From Oreocharis arfaki (Eukaryota; Chordata; Aves; Passeriformes; Paramythiidae), in contig VZRR01006730.1 in assembly GCA_013398015.1 (NCBI GenBank), positions 710,746-774,745 on the forward strand: a stretch of DNA of 64,000 nt, given 5' to 3'. Below the pieces are notes generated by a model that worked only from the letters and a program-made list of their open reading frames with translations, was not told the origin of the DNA and made no database searches. The translations under genes were made by a program, and so were the position numbers. This document shows positions 33,531 to 45,357 of this stretch, in pieces. Each line of letters opens with the position of its first letter. The first letter of the stretch is position 1.

Positions 33531-36500
33531 TCTGTCTGTTTCAGAAGGATTTGGGGGTCAGAGGAGTAAAAGTTTCAAGGATTTTTAACGCCAATCCTTG
33601 CCCACCTAGCCAAAGTAGCTTTTTAGGTTTTAGAGCATCAGGTTCAGTGAGATGGTTCAGTAGTAATGTTAGAGGCATCAGTGCATTTCAGGCCTTACTA
33701 AAACACTTGTTCATATCGTCTTCCTGAATTAAATTAGTATTGGCTTTGATTTTATCTGCCTTGGGATCAGGGGCATCGAAGCTCATAATTTATAGCTTTT
33801 CTCCTCTCACCTCAAGCCACATTGAATACTCAGGTTCTGTATAGACAGGATATACTAGGCATGCCTCTATCAAGATGTTCAGTCTGGTCTGTTTAATATA
33901 TTCTGTGATGAGCCAGTTGAAAAACCAAATATTTATGAAAATTTTGAGTATTAAATTAGAAAGTCACAAGTACTGCTAAATTCTAAGAGAATAAATTTCC
34001 TCGAAGTTTTTAATTTACAGCATTCCAGCTAATAGATTTTCTCTGATACTCCTTTCTAGATACATTTGTTAGAGGAATGGCTTTTTTGGGGGGGGTGGAG
34101 GGGAAGTTGGTAGAGATTTAGTATGTGAGAGGGGATAACAAATGGTGTAAAATACAGTGTCTTCCCTGTCATTTCACACTGTCATTTTTAAACTGGATTT
34201 GCCATCATACTCACAAGATGGAAATGGATACTTTTGTGTTAAAACTTAGTACGGAGGTGAATGATTCACTTACTTTCCATTAGGAAGGAATCGGAGACAG
34301 GCAATGAATATGTTACAGCCCAGATGAATTCCTGAAATGTCCCTTGGCCCTGTTGTGCCTGCGTGTAAGACACACTGCGTTAAATTTCCAGGCAGTTGAC
34401 GTAGTTATTTAATGCACTAGTAGAAAATACAGATACAGCTTCTGATTAGGGATTTGCAGCAATGGGGAAGGGATTTAGAAAAAAAGAAAGAGTTTTATAT
34501 GCAAGATTAATATCATGTCCCCAGTTTAAACAGCTTTCATCTATCTCAAGATACAAGTTTTGATGAAGTAAAAGCATTGTTAGTGACCTAATAAGACACA
34601 AAGTGAAATAAAAATGAGCATCATGAGGCATCAATTAGAAAGGAATGTATTTTAGTGGGATAATCTGTTAATCTGTGGGAAAATTGTGATATTTCTTTTG
34701 AAGACAGAATGCTTTACTGCTTTTCCTTCTCTACTTTGAGAGCTATTAAAAACTTACATTGACCTGCTGTTCGCTCTCTGTAACTGGACCTGTATAATTC
34801 AGCTGGTCTTTGCTCTGTTGTTTGGGCTAGAAAATAATTTTAGAGCAATTACATTCTCTGTCACTGGATCTCCTTAAACCTGTCAATACCACTTGGAAAT
34901 TACTGTTGATTATTGACAAACATGCTCCTGATTTCTGTCTTGGAACTAGAATAACCAGCTGAAACCCCAAACCAAGCAAACTGAAGAACTGACCCATGTG
35001 CTGCCAGGAGCTCTGAAATACCTTTACACTGGGGAACTCCCACATGGGGAGGCTGTGCTTGTTGGTGCCCAGAAACCACTAAATTGTGAGAGGTTGTTTT
35101 CGCTTTAGATCACTGCTGCTAGCAGGACCCTTGCAGGGATTTAAGAGTAAGAAGTGCTGCTTCCATATGCCTAAATTACTGAAACTGAGGCAGTTCTCCT
35201 GCTGTGATCCCAGACACTGCAATTAAATGAGAGACTCTTGTGTTTCTGGGTTGCTGTGAGAAATAATGCATCAGCTTAGCAGCAAGGAACAAGGTTTTAT
35301 GGTTTTCTGTTTCTTCCGTAGCCTTCACTATTTCAAAGCAGCAGCATCCATCAAAGCAGAGCTGGTCATCATGTTGCCTTTGATGTATCTAGTAATGTTT
35401 ATCAGATATCTCCTTTTTCTTTCTTTAGTAACTAATCTCTAAACAGGTGTGAGAATCAGGGAATTAACATTCGTTTTTTTATGCAGGGGACAAAGGTAAT
35501 GTTACTTTCCAATTTGTTATCTGATGACCTCCAGGAACTGTGTGTTATCTTTTGAGCAGAGCAGGCTTTTTTTTCATATCCTGTTACTTTGTCACATCTG
35601 CAAGATCAGTGCTCTGGTTGTGTCCTGCTTGCCATTATATTCTAACTGAATTTCTCAATGTCAGTGTAAAACTTTTGATTGCCTTCTTGCCTGTAGCTTT
35701 GACACCAGCTTCCCTGGATCTCTGCTTGCCTGGGTATCTTCTACTTGCTCTGGAAAGGCCCTTGTGACAGGGGATGAGGAGTTGTGCCTTTGCCTGTTTC
35801 TATGTCACCAGCTAGTGGGAGGAGCGGAGTGCTTTTTATGATACAGATAATTAAGAACCAAAGGCAGTATCCACCAAAATTTGCTGCACCCACAAACACT
35901 GTGCCACTCTGCTGCCGTGTCTCTTTCCTCTTGATGAGCAGTTAAACAGCTCTGCTGGAGCCACGAGCTGGGCACGCTTCTTCTTTCCTCTAGGCCGCCT
36001 GGTTTCTCCCTTCTCTCTTGTGAGTAGTCTTAAGACATACTCAGCAGGGTGGTGTTTTCCCTCCTTGCTTTGCCATGCTGGCTGCCAGTGTCTAGAAGGT
36101 CCTCTCGGGAGCCCCTGCTCTGTCATTTGCTGGTTCCAGCACTCGCTTGAGGCGGTCCCTATCCCTTCTTCGCTCTGAGCTTGCTTCCCCCGATGTTTAC
36201 GTGTGGGTGGGTCTGCCAAATGCACACTTCTCACACCCCAGAGCTCTTGTAGAGAGAAAATGGGCTTGTCTCTTTGATTTCCTTTCAGTTTTGACCAGCT
36301 GGTACTATGATTTATCACCGAAATTAATAGTAGGATTGGTTTGAGAGTAGGAATTTCTGATCTCCCACAGTGTTGATGGAGAGAAGGGGAAGGTGTGTAG
36401 AGGGAAGGAGTAGCAAGCAGGTGGCACACATGGGAGAACAAGCTGAGTGTTTCTAATACCAGGCAAAACAGATGTGAGGCTCTGAGTTCTGAGTTGCTAA

Positions 36501-39500
36501 CAACAGCCAAATGACTGGATTATTTCAAGTACTTTATTTTCTGGTTCACATTATCCTGAACAATGTTTCAGTGTTTCCATACTGGTTGTGAGCGTTCCCC
36601 CTCTTCTGTCTTACAAATGGCTGTAATTTATTGTTGGGATCCCATTTGTCTGTATGACCCATTTCCAGGAAAGAGTCGAACGTGCCTGTGGAGGTGGTGC
36701 CATGAGTGATATCTCCTGGCCCAGAGCTGCTTACCGTGCCTGGGGGAGGCGCCGTGGCAAGGGAGAGTACTGAATAATTTAGCAGTTGCAGCTGCATCCA
36801 ACAGTTCTCTCAAATGTCATATGCTTTGTTGTTTTCTTGGTTTTTTTTTTAATGGCTGTATATTTGCACTGTTTGGCTTTTGGAAAAAACCTTCTGGTGC
36901 CTGCATTATGGGAGCCATGGCCTACTGTTCAGATGGGAACTGGGCAGAGGGCTGGAAATGGAAGCATCTTGTGGGTGCTGGGCCCTAGGCTGCACTCAGA
37001 AGCAGCACCAACATTTCTCAGCTCAAAGCTCAAGCCCAAAGCAGTTCTGGTATGGAGAAGAATGTAATGCTGTAGTGGTTGCAGGAGGTGTGAGGCTAAT
37101 TCGATTTGGGGGCATTGTGTGGGTTTTGGTTTGCCCTTCCTTCCCCCCACCCCCACTCCTTGCAAAGTGTATGACTGCAGGTTTGAGGATCAGTGAAAAG
37201 CTGATGAGGTAGAGAAAATAAGAAGGCTCTCGTATTTTGTGATGGTGATGTTTCACAAGGAGGGGCAGAAAAGGACAGACTTGAAAAGGGTTGGCCCTGT
37301 GTTACTGTTCTCTCATGCAAATCTGTGGAGATTATTTTGTATAAGAGATAAGTTTAAATTCAAATGGTGTAGAGCAGGAGAACTGGCCAGATTGGCAGAG
37401 GGTTTTCATGCCAGAATTTGTTCTGTAATTCCATAGTGAGTGGTGCTCTGTGTGCCCTGCAGAATGATCCTGCCCAGGGAGGATCACAAGAGATGTTCCA
37501 TGCAGTAAAGGAGGGGAGGAGAATAAAGTCTTTAACCTTAATTGAAGTGTGAAATGTCCTGTGGCTGAGGCTAAAATCTGTCATCTCCTTCCTATTAGGA
37601 AGTGGAGTACTATAAAAGTGTGTGCTTTTCCTGCATTAGTTTGTTGTTGGTGGTTTCCCCCAAGAGAGTAATGTAATAAAATGGATAACAGTATTTGCAT
37701 ACTGTTCTTCCTCACATGCTTATCTCTTGTTGCTCCTTCAAACCCTGGTCTTGATTTTTCTGCATGGCTTTCAGGTGCCTCCTGGTGGGTGCAGCTCTGC
37801 CTCTGTGGGGCAGGTGCTGCTGGAACCACTCCTTTGCTGCTGCCTGCAAGTTCCTGTTCAGATTGCGAGTTTGTGTTAGCACACTCTGCACATTCTTTTT
37901 GTGCATGCACTGCGTGTCTGTGCAAGCATCCTGTGGGTACCTGGGTAAGCTGATTTTGTCAGCTGTGGTTGGTACTCAGCTTCCCGTGGGCAAGAATGAC
38001 TTCTGATATTTGTAGTACGCGTGGATATGGGAAACCTCACAGACTGGAAGGTGTTTAGCATGTTGCAGATACTGCCCTGTCATCTGGCCTGGGGCCTGCA
38101 GGTGCCTGGAGGGCTCTGTTTCAGCACTGACTCCAAGCAGTCCTTGTGTCTGGGTGAAGCTTGTTTGTAGTGTGGGCAGTGCTGGGAGCTTTGGTGGTGG
38201 AGCAGAGGGGGTGGAGCGCTGCAGCTGCTCTATAAATATACCCAACAGACTAAAATCTAGGTACTAAAAGATTGGGTTGCTATGGTGATTGATCTGAATC
38301 AGATTACCTGTGGGTCTGTTTTCACAGCATGTGCATGTGTGGTGACTGCGTGATCTTGCATGTACAGCAGGCTGCTTTAGCCAAGCATTTGGCTGAAGCA
38401 GGGAGGAGAGAGGAAGCAGCACTGAAGGGCTGACATATGGCAGGGACGGGGAAATCTGTCACTATAGCAACCGGGAACCTGAATCAGTCCTGCTTCACTC
38501 CATGATGCTGCAAAAAGGTTCCCATCTGTGTGGCATGATACTTCTGTTTGTGGACTAATTCTGGTCATCTTCAGTCTGTTTGTCAGCACCCCTGCCCATG
38601 ATACTTCCGTTTTGCTCTGGAAAAATAATGTAGAGGCTGAATATCTTGGCTGTGTCAGCACTTGCCTTTCAGAAGGGAAAGAGGTAATATTATTTAGTAG
38701 GAAAGGAAGAAATCTTTAAATTATTATAATTATTGAGAAGGACTTCCAAAGAAGTCTTCTTGTATTGCCAAAACCTGTTTTCACCGTTCATTCTTTAATT
38801 TTCTTTAATCTAGCTTGTTCTGTCCTTTCCCTCACGATTTAGCAATAAATGGAAAGTGGAAATAATTGGGGTGCATCTGCTGTTTTACCTGTGAGCAACT
38901 CTTACTGATTGAAGTGATACATGTGCTCCAGGACGGATGCTTTCAGAATTTGCCGGCAGACCTGTTCTCTACCAGGTGATTTCTTATGCTTGGAACTATC
39001 CCTGGGCATTTTGCAGAACCACACCTGTATTATAGACTAGCCATACTAGATAAATACGCCATTGTCTGTTTAGGCATGCTTGCAATTCTTTGAAAATGCC
39101 TTTTTTTTTCCTCTAAAGTGCTAGTATCTTCTTAGGAGTCACAGTGTTGGCATGCACTGCTGCCTTGCCAAGGTGCATGGTAACACACAAAGCAGCTGCA
39201 CCCGTACAGCAAGTCCATCCAGGTGAGATTTTAGAAATTGTTCCATGTTCTGTCAAGTTCTGGAGAAGGGGAGGCATTCTCATCTCTGCTGTTGTCTGTG
39301 TTTCTTGTCTTAGCAGAAACACTGTAGTATCTAGATAATAGCAATAATGAGCTTTCTAGAATGTTGCATATTTTAAAGTATAAAACTATTAGCAGTGTTT
39401 TATATAGTTGTTAAGAAGAGGAAATGAAAAATGGCTCATGTGAAAAGAGGGCTGCTTGTCTGCTTCTTTAAAAGCTTAGTACAAGCAAAAATAGTGTGTG

Positions 39501-40469
39501 CTATACCAGAGATAATGTCTGGGATCATTTGAAACACGCTGTGAAGAAGAAGTAATCAAAATTTCAGTGGTAAAGATTCCATTAAGATTATTAAAATGTC
39601 TGGAGATAGGTCAAATCTACCATGAACAGTTCATATTGTGCTTCAAACCGTGTTGTTTCCAGTTCAACAGTGAGTTAAGTGGAGTTCCTGCCCACCCAGG
39701 TGAGGTTGGCTGGTCCTGAGGTACTCACACCTATTTCTCATAGCTTAGCAGATAGATCAAGGTGTGTGATGTGAGAAAAAGAAACATAAATCAACCCAAA
39801 AGTGGGCATTGAAACTCCTGGCCCTACTTGTGTTTGTTTCAGCTTTCTGTTTAGTTCGATTGGTGAGTCTTGAGTTCACAGAAAACAATGCACTAAGGTC
39901 AGACTTAGGGGCTATTAGTTCTCAACTCAGTACAGACTGTCTTGGCTGAGAGTAAATAGAAATTCAAGATGTTCCAAGGAAACAAAAAATTTAGTTCCTT
40001 TCTGGCGTGACTGGAAATTTGGTCTTTCATAAGGTCAAATTTCAGTGAACCATAATTCATGTGGCTTCTGTCTTGTAATTTATTCTGTCTCCTTCACAAT
40101 TTCCTCTTTTTTCTCTTACAAATTAATGTCCCATGTATGCTCTTTATTCAGTCAGTGTGCAAATTGACTTGTATGATGCTGATTTGTATTCTAAAGGTAT
40201 CCATGCACTGGTGAAATGTGCAGTATGATCCTTTTACTGGATAAAAGCTGGAGATAATGGAAGAAGAAGCCTTTCTGGTACCATCTTGAAGTATGGAAGA
40301 GTTGCAAAGAAAGCAGGGCTTAGCACATTCTGGTTGGAAATTAATCTGTTGTGTTCACATCATTTCTGCAAGCAATGATGTAAATACCTGCTGAGCATCA
40401 TGCAGTTCAGTGTAAGCCTGGCCTATCAAAGCTGGAAGCCTCTGTGTGAGGCAAACAAGGACAGGTGAG

Positions 40470-41054
40470 TGTGGTGGGTCAACCTTGGCTGGATGCCAGT
40501 TGTCCACCAAGCCACTCTATCACACCCCTCCTCAGCAGGACAGGGGGAAGAAAATAAGATGGAAAAAACCTTGTGGGTCAAGGTAGAAGCAGTTTAATAA
40601 AGTGAAGATTGCGTTCATGGAAGCAAAGAAGCCCAAGAAATTTTAAATTTTATTATCTACTTTCCAGAAGCAAGTGCTGTCCAGCCATTTCCTGGTAAGC
40701 AGAGCTTCAGTAGGCATAGTGGTTGCTCCAGAATATAAATGTTTTAAATAATGGATTCTCTGCCTTTCTCCTCCTCTCTCTTGGGTTTATCCTGAGCAGA
40801 TGTCATATGGGATATCCTTCTGGTCAGTTTGGGTCAGTTGTCCTGGCTATGTCCCCTCCCAAGACTTTGCATACTCCCCAGCCACTGCTGGGGGGAGGAT
40901 GTTGGAGATAAAGCCTTGATGCTGTGCCAGCACTGCTCAGCAGTAGCCAAAACACTGGTGTGTTATCAACATCTTTCCAGTTACTAGTGCACAGCACATC
41001 ACTGGGAGAGCTGCTGTGGGGAAAATGACCTCCATCTCAGCCAGACCCCATACA
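40470..41054. mobile_element. Solo LTR, ERVL-like, in MADD intron 1
   Basis: About 585 bases begin TGTGGTGGGTCAACC and end CAGACCCCATACA. The flanks are GTGAG and GTGAC, a 5-bp target duplication with one mismatch. Internal blocks (CATATGG...TCTGGTCAG..GGGTCA..TGTCCTGGCT) are shared with the LTR at 29659, so the two belong to related families. No internal viral sequence is present, and the copy is older or more diverged than the upstream one. Confidence 0.78.
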
Positions 41055-44000
41055 GTGACACAAGTTGTGGTAACAGTTTGTTGTAGTCAAGTTATTCTTG
41101 GACTAAATTGCTTTTTTTCATCTAGATTTGTGTCTTGAATAAGAAGACACTTAATGAAGATTGAGGACTCTAAGGGATAGATGAAATAGGGTTACTGCAC
41201 AACTCATGTCTCTTGGGACTAATGCAGGGCATGGATCTGACACAGATGACTCTAAACTGATAAAAATTCTGTGGTTCTTTCATGCTGCCATATCCCTCAT
41301 GTGAGGTGGTGCTTTTCATGAGTGTGTGTATATACAGACTTTTTTTCCTAGGAGGACTTTGAATTGCAGAATACCATGCAGATTGTCCTCTGAGAAGTTG
41401 TGTTACAACCTAAGATGTGAGTGTTTGGGGAATTTTGAAATGAAGAGTAATGCCAGTAATAGAAGTGTTTGTTGTTTTGAACACTTTTTTCATGTCTTGA
41501 GTGACTGGTAAGCCGTGGTTTTGTGCTGGCTCTGGCCTTTTGTCTTTGTGTCTAGGCTATGGTGCCAGCTTCTACTAGTGAGTATTGCTGACAGCTGCTA
41601 CAGTGTGTGGGTAGTGTTAGTTCTCACCAACCTGTTCACCATCCATATACGTGCGAATTTCAATTTTGGTGTTGTTTGAGATGTGGTCTGTGGGTGCAGT
41701 ACGTTTCTGTGGTGGGCCTTCACTTCTCTATTTTTCTCCTTTTCTGGAGCTGAAGTTATAGAAAGTCTCTTCTCAAGTGCTGCTTGAGGATTCAGCCTTC
41801 AAAGGGCTGGTTCAAATATGTTTGCAAAGAGAAAAGACACTGCAGAAGACCTTTTGAGAGAAAGCAATCTAAAGTTAAAGCAGTTTGAGAGAGAGAAGAG
41901 GTTTTGACATTGATACGTCAAAACCTGTACCATCTCAGAGTTAAGATAATCTCTTGGTTCAGGTCCAAACTCCAACATGAAAGAGGAAAAACTGAAGTAT
42001 CTCTTGATTGTTTGATCTATTTCTGTCCTAATGTACTTAGTGTCTAAAATCTAGGAGGTATTGGAAGGATGATAGCAAGTCTCTCTGAAAGAAACTACTT
42101 TACCTCTGTATTGCCTGCAGAAGTGCTGTCTGTAGTTCTGTGATCACATCATGTTCAGTCAGGTCTTCCAGATTCCCTTAGCTGCTTGTTCCTACCTTTT
42201 CTTTGTACCTGCACAAGCATTTATGGGGCCACTTGGTGAACCACCATCAACAAAAAAAAACCTAGTAAAAACAAAAGCTGCAAGGGGGGAGAAGGGAGTG
42301 TGTTAGATTTAGTCCATATCAATTCCACAGTCTGTTTTGCCCTGCAGCTGCACAAACACTTCTGCCAGCACAGAGGAGGGAATGACACTGGCCTGAAAGC
42401 AAGCTTCTGGCAGATAGTGAGGGGGAGGCAGGACTGTGATGCCTGTTTGTGTTGGTTTATACAGATCAACTGTGGTGTCTGATTCCAAGCAGGAGTAGGA
42501 AGATGAGTTCCAACAAATACTGATGTAATACTCTTTAAAGTGCTGTCATCAGCCATTACTAGGTCTCTGAAGAAGCAAAAGATTGAATAGGGGAAGGCAA
42601 AAACCTACACTTGGTTCTAGTTCTTCTCCCTCTTTCTCCAATCCAACAAAAATTCATCTTCCCCAAAAATGCCTTTGTCCCTTTATGTCTTGCTGTTGGT
42701 GTTGTGTGGTTAAATAAGTAAATCAGTAAAGGTGGCTCTGGAAGCCCTGGCACAACATCTGCATCAGTCTGGTCTCCCTTGTACTTGTGTTGCAGTTGAA
42801 TGCAGAAATCACAGGAAGTGCTCCAATTAAAAAAAAACCAACCTGGCGGAAACTTCAGTGTCTGGTGTCACTGGGACGTAGCTTCAGCCATTCCAGGGAC
42901 ATTGTAAGCCCTGCATATGTTCCTTGTACTTGTCTGCTCAGATATTCCTGACATTTCATGGTTTTTGGGATCTTCATAATGCATACCTTGCTAGCTCCTT
43001 TGCAGAGCTGTGGGAAATGGGTGTAAGGAATTGCAGTCATAAGACAAATGCAGTGTACTTTCTCCACCTTCACTGAGGGGTAGGGTAGCCTCTGTTTTTG
43101 AGGAAGAACATGCTTGGTTACCACTAAGTAGCAGAATTTCCTCGAAGTCATAATTCGAGGTTACATTGTGATAACTTATTACTATGCCCCTGCCTGTGTC
43201 TGAGCAGTTTGTTCCTTAAAGAGTTTTGGGTAAAGCTATTTGGAAAGAAAACAGATAAAGTAGTCCTTCAAACTGGAGACAAAAAGGACCACTTGATATC
43301 CCAACTTTGTCTTGTTCCTCTTGAGTTTTTCGGTGCCAAGATATTTGCAGAATATCAAGGATCAAGAGCTTTTCCAGGACAGATTCTACAATGTTTCCAG
43401 TAATGTCATTAAAATGAAGAAACAGAAACTTTGCTTCCTGTGTCTGTATTTTCTCTGTTGTTCAGGGAAGATAATTTACAGTAGTATTGCTGCTCAGAGA
43501 AGATAATTCATAGTGCTGTCACTTAGATATCTACAGCGACTGTAGTTGAGGATCTACTAAAAACATGCCACAAAGTCTCACAAAATGTGGGATTTTTTAT
43601 GTGTGAGGGTTAATGTTTCTTTCAGTTTATTATTCCTTACTGACTAGTATGATTTTCCTTTTTTATAAATTGTGTACATGTTTTTTTGTGTGTTTGTTTT
43701 CTTACTGCTGTTTGGAGGGCTAATGAATAAAATTTCCCTGCTCTGTTCTTGCAATGTGAAGGACTGGGAAAAAACCAAACATATTGCTGGACTTCAAATG
43801 TGACTCTGAGATGCTGACAGTTACAGTGCTTGTGAAGTAATGAGGGAAATATCAAGAAAATTACCTGTTTTTGCTGAGATTTATATATTGTTAGTAAAGA
43901 TGTTATACTTTTATACAAATAAAATCTAAACATTTATGCTGCAGAACCGAAAGATTCTAGTACAGTAATAATTCTGTGATGGCCTTAGGATGTAAACATG

Positions 44001-44884
44001 AACTGAAATGGAAACCTTATTCTGATTATGCTCCAAAAAGCAATCAATTCAATTTTTTAGATGTAAAATAACTCTATTAAAACTTTCATTGGAATCCTCA
44101 GTAAACTTCTAGAATACTCTGAGCATCTGTGGTTTTTAGAGTTTCTGAGACCTTTCAATATCAGGAAGTTTCTGTTTTCAGCTTGGTTTCAAATGTAGGT
44201 AGGGAGCACTGTAATGTGGAACTGTATTACTTTTTTAAACTTTATTTTTCTCCCTGTTTTTTCATTAATTCTATGAAGTATGAATGGTGGGATTAGAAAG
44301 AGTTATTTTATAGTGCTTACTGAATTCTATTAAGCATACTTATTTGCAAGTAGTAATGCTGCAGTAAAATCTCAGTTTTACCAAGAGGATCTTTCTATCA
44401 TAAAATATTTGGAGAAATTAGCTGTAGGACACATGGGTATCAAGAGTAAGGGATGAAGTTAAAAAAGATAAATGGAATTGAGTGAAGTAAGTGAAAAAAA
44501 CCAGTATGATTTACAAGATGTACTTTTGCTATTGCAAATTGCAATGCTGTAGAACTGCAGTTCTGTATCTTCACAGAAAAAGTGTTCGGGATAGCAGTCT
44601 TTGGGGACTGTGAGATCATTCCTGCTGACAGCCATTGGCAGGTTTGGGCTGGTGGGATGTGTTTCATCAAATTGGACTTCTTGTGTTACCCCTTCTTTAC
44701 TTACTCTGTTTATCACACAGCTAAAGTTCAGGTTGTGTTTTTTTTCCTTCAGTTTTGCCAGTTGAAGCTCCTTTCCCAGGCATTGTAGAGATCTTATGGA
44801 TTTGCCTAAGCAACACAGAACCTGTTTAATGAGTAACTCTGTGCCAGTGATATGCTGCTTTGTTTGTCTGTGTTCTTCCTTAGA

Positions 44885-44947
44885 ACAGAATCGTAGAATT
44901 GTTCATGTTGGAAAAGACCTCTAAGATTGTTGACTCCAACTGTTAAT
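44885..44947 (-). mobile_element. CR1 LINE 3'-end fragment
   Basis: The plus strand reads CAGAATCGTAGAATTGTTCA, then GTTGGAAAAGACCTCTAAGAT and GACTCCAACTGTTAA, the reverse complement of the CR1 terminus. Only about 60 bases are left. Confidence 0.8.
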
Positions 44948-45166
44948 TCTTGAGATACTCTTGTACTTTTTTGTGTATTTTTCATCTCTCTGCTTTTGTG
45001 GGCGTATGGCTGTGTTTTTACACTCATGAAGATAGAGATCTGTGGATGGCCGTGACTGCACAGAACATTGAGGCTTTTGGGGAATATAATTAAGGTCATT
45101 AAGTTGCTTGTATGTATTTGATATTCCTGGTTGTGCTTTTGACACTCTTGCTTTTCTTGATTATAG

Positions 45167-45295
45167 ATTGGACTTGCCAGAGAGTTCCAAGCAGATTCTC
45201 TTCCCCAAGGCAGCGATCACAGCTGATGGGATAACTGACCACTGGATCAATGAACAGAAATTCCCTGAGATGACATAGGGGGGGCATCAAGGACA
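45167..45295 (+). other. MADD 5'UTR part of the start-codon exon
   Basis: The acceptor is CTTTTCTTGATTATAG at 45166. The leader has three tiny upstream ORFs (see next entry) and ends in GGACA before the ATG. Confidence 0.8.
45226..45278 (+). promoter_or_regulatory. Cluster of three short uORFs in the MADD leader
   Basis: ATG-GGA-TAA at 45226-45234, a seven-codon uORF at 45250-45273, and ATG-ACA-TAG at 45270-45278, the last two overlapping through ATGA. The main ATG follows 17 bases later with A at -3 and G at +4 (strong context). Confidence 0.5.
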
Positions 45296-45357
45296 ATGGT
45301 GCAGAAAAAGAAAATCTGCTCTCGGCTACTTGACTATCTTGTGATCATTGGAGCCAG
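45296..45357 (+). CDS. MADD: MADD coding exon 1
   Basis: It encodes residues 1-20 plus two bases, [20 protein letters not shown]. The start context is ACAATGG. The donor is CCAG|GTAATA, and the split AGG (Arg21) is finished by the next exon. Confidence 0.95.

Larger units (their letters stand above)
31880..45166 (+). other. MADD intron 1 (in the 5'UTR)
   Basis: About 13 kb between the CpG island and the exon that carries the start codon. It contains an A run at 33280-33295, CR1 scraps at 33413 and 44885, a solo LTR at 40470-41054, an AT-rich block at 32690-32960 and a 219-codon minus-strand open frame at 35851-36510 of unknown meaning. I see no supported protein gene. Confidence 0.65.
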
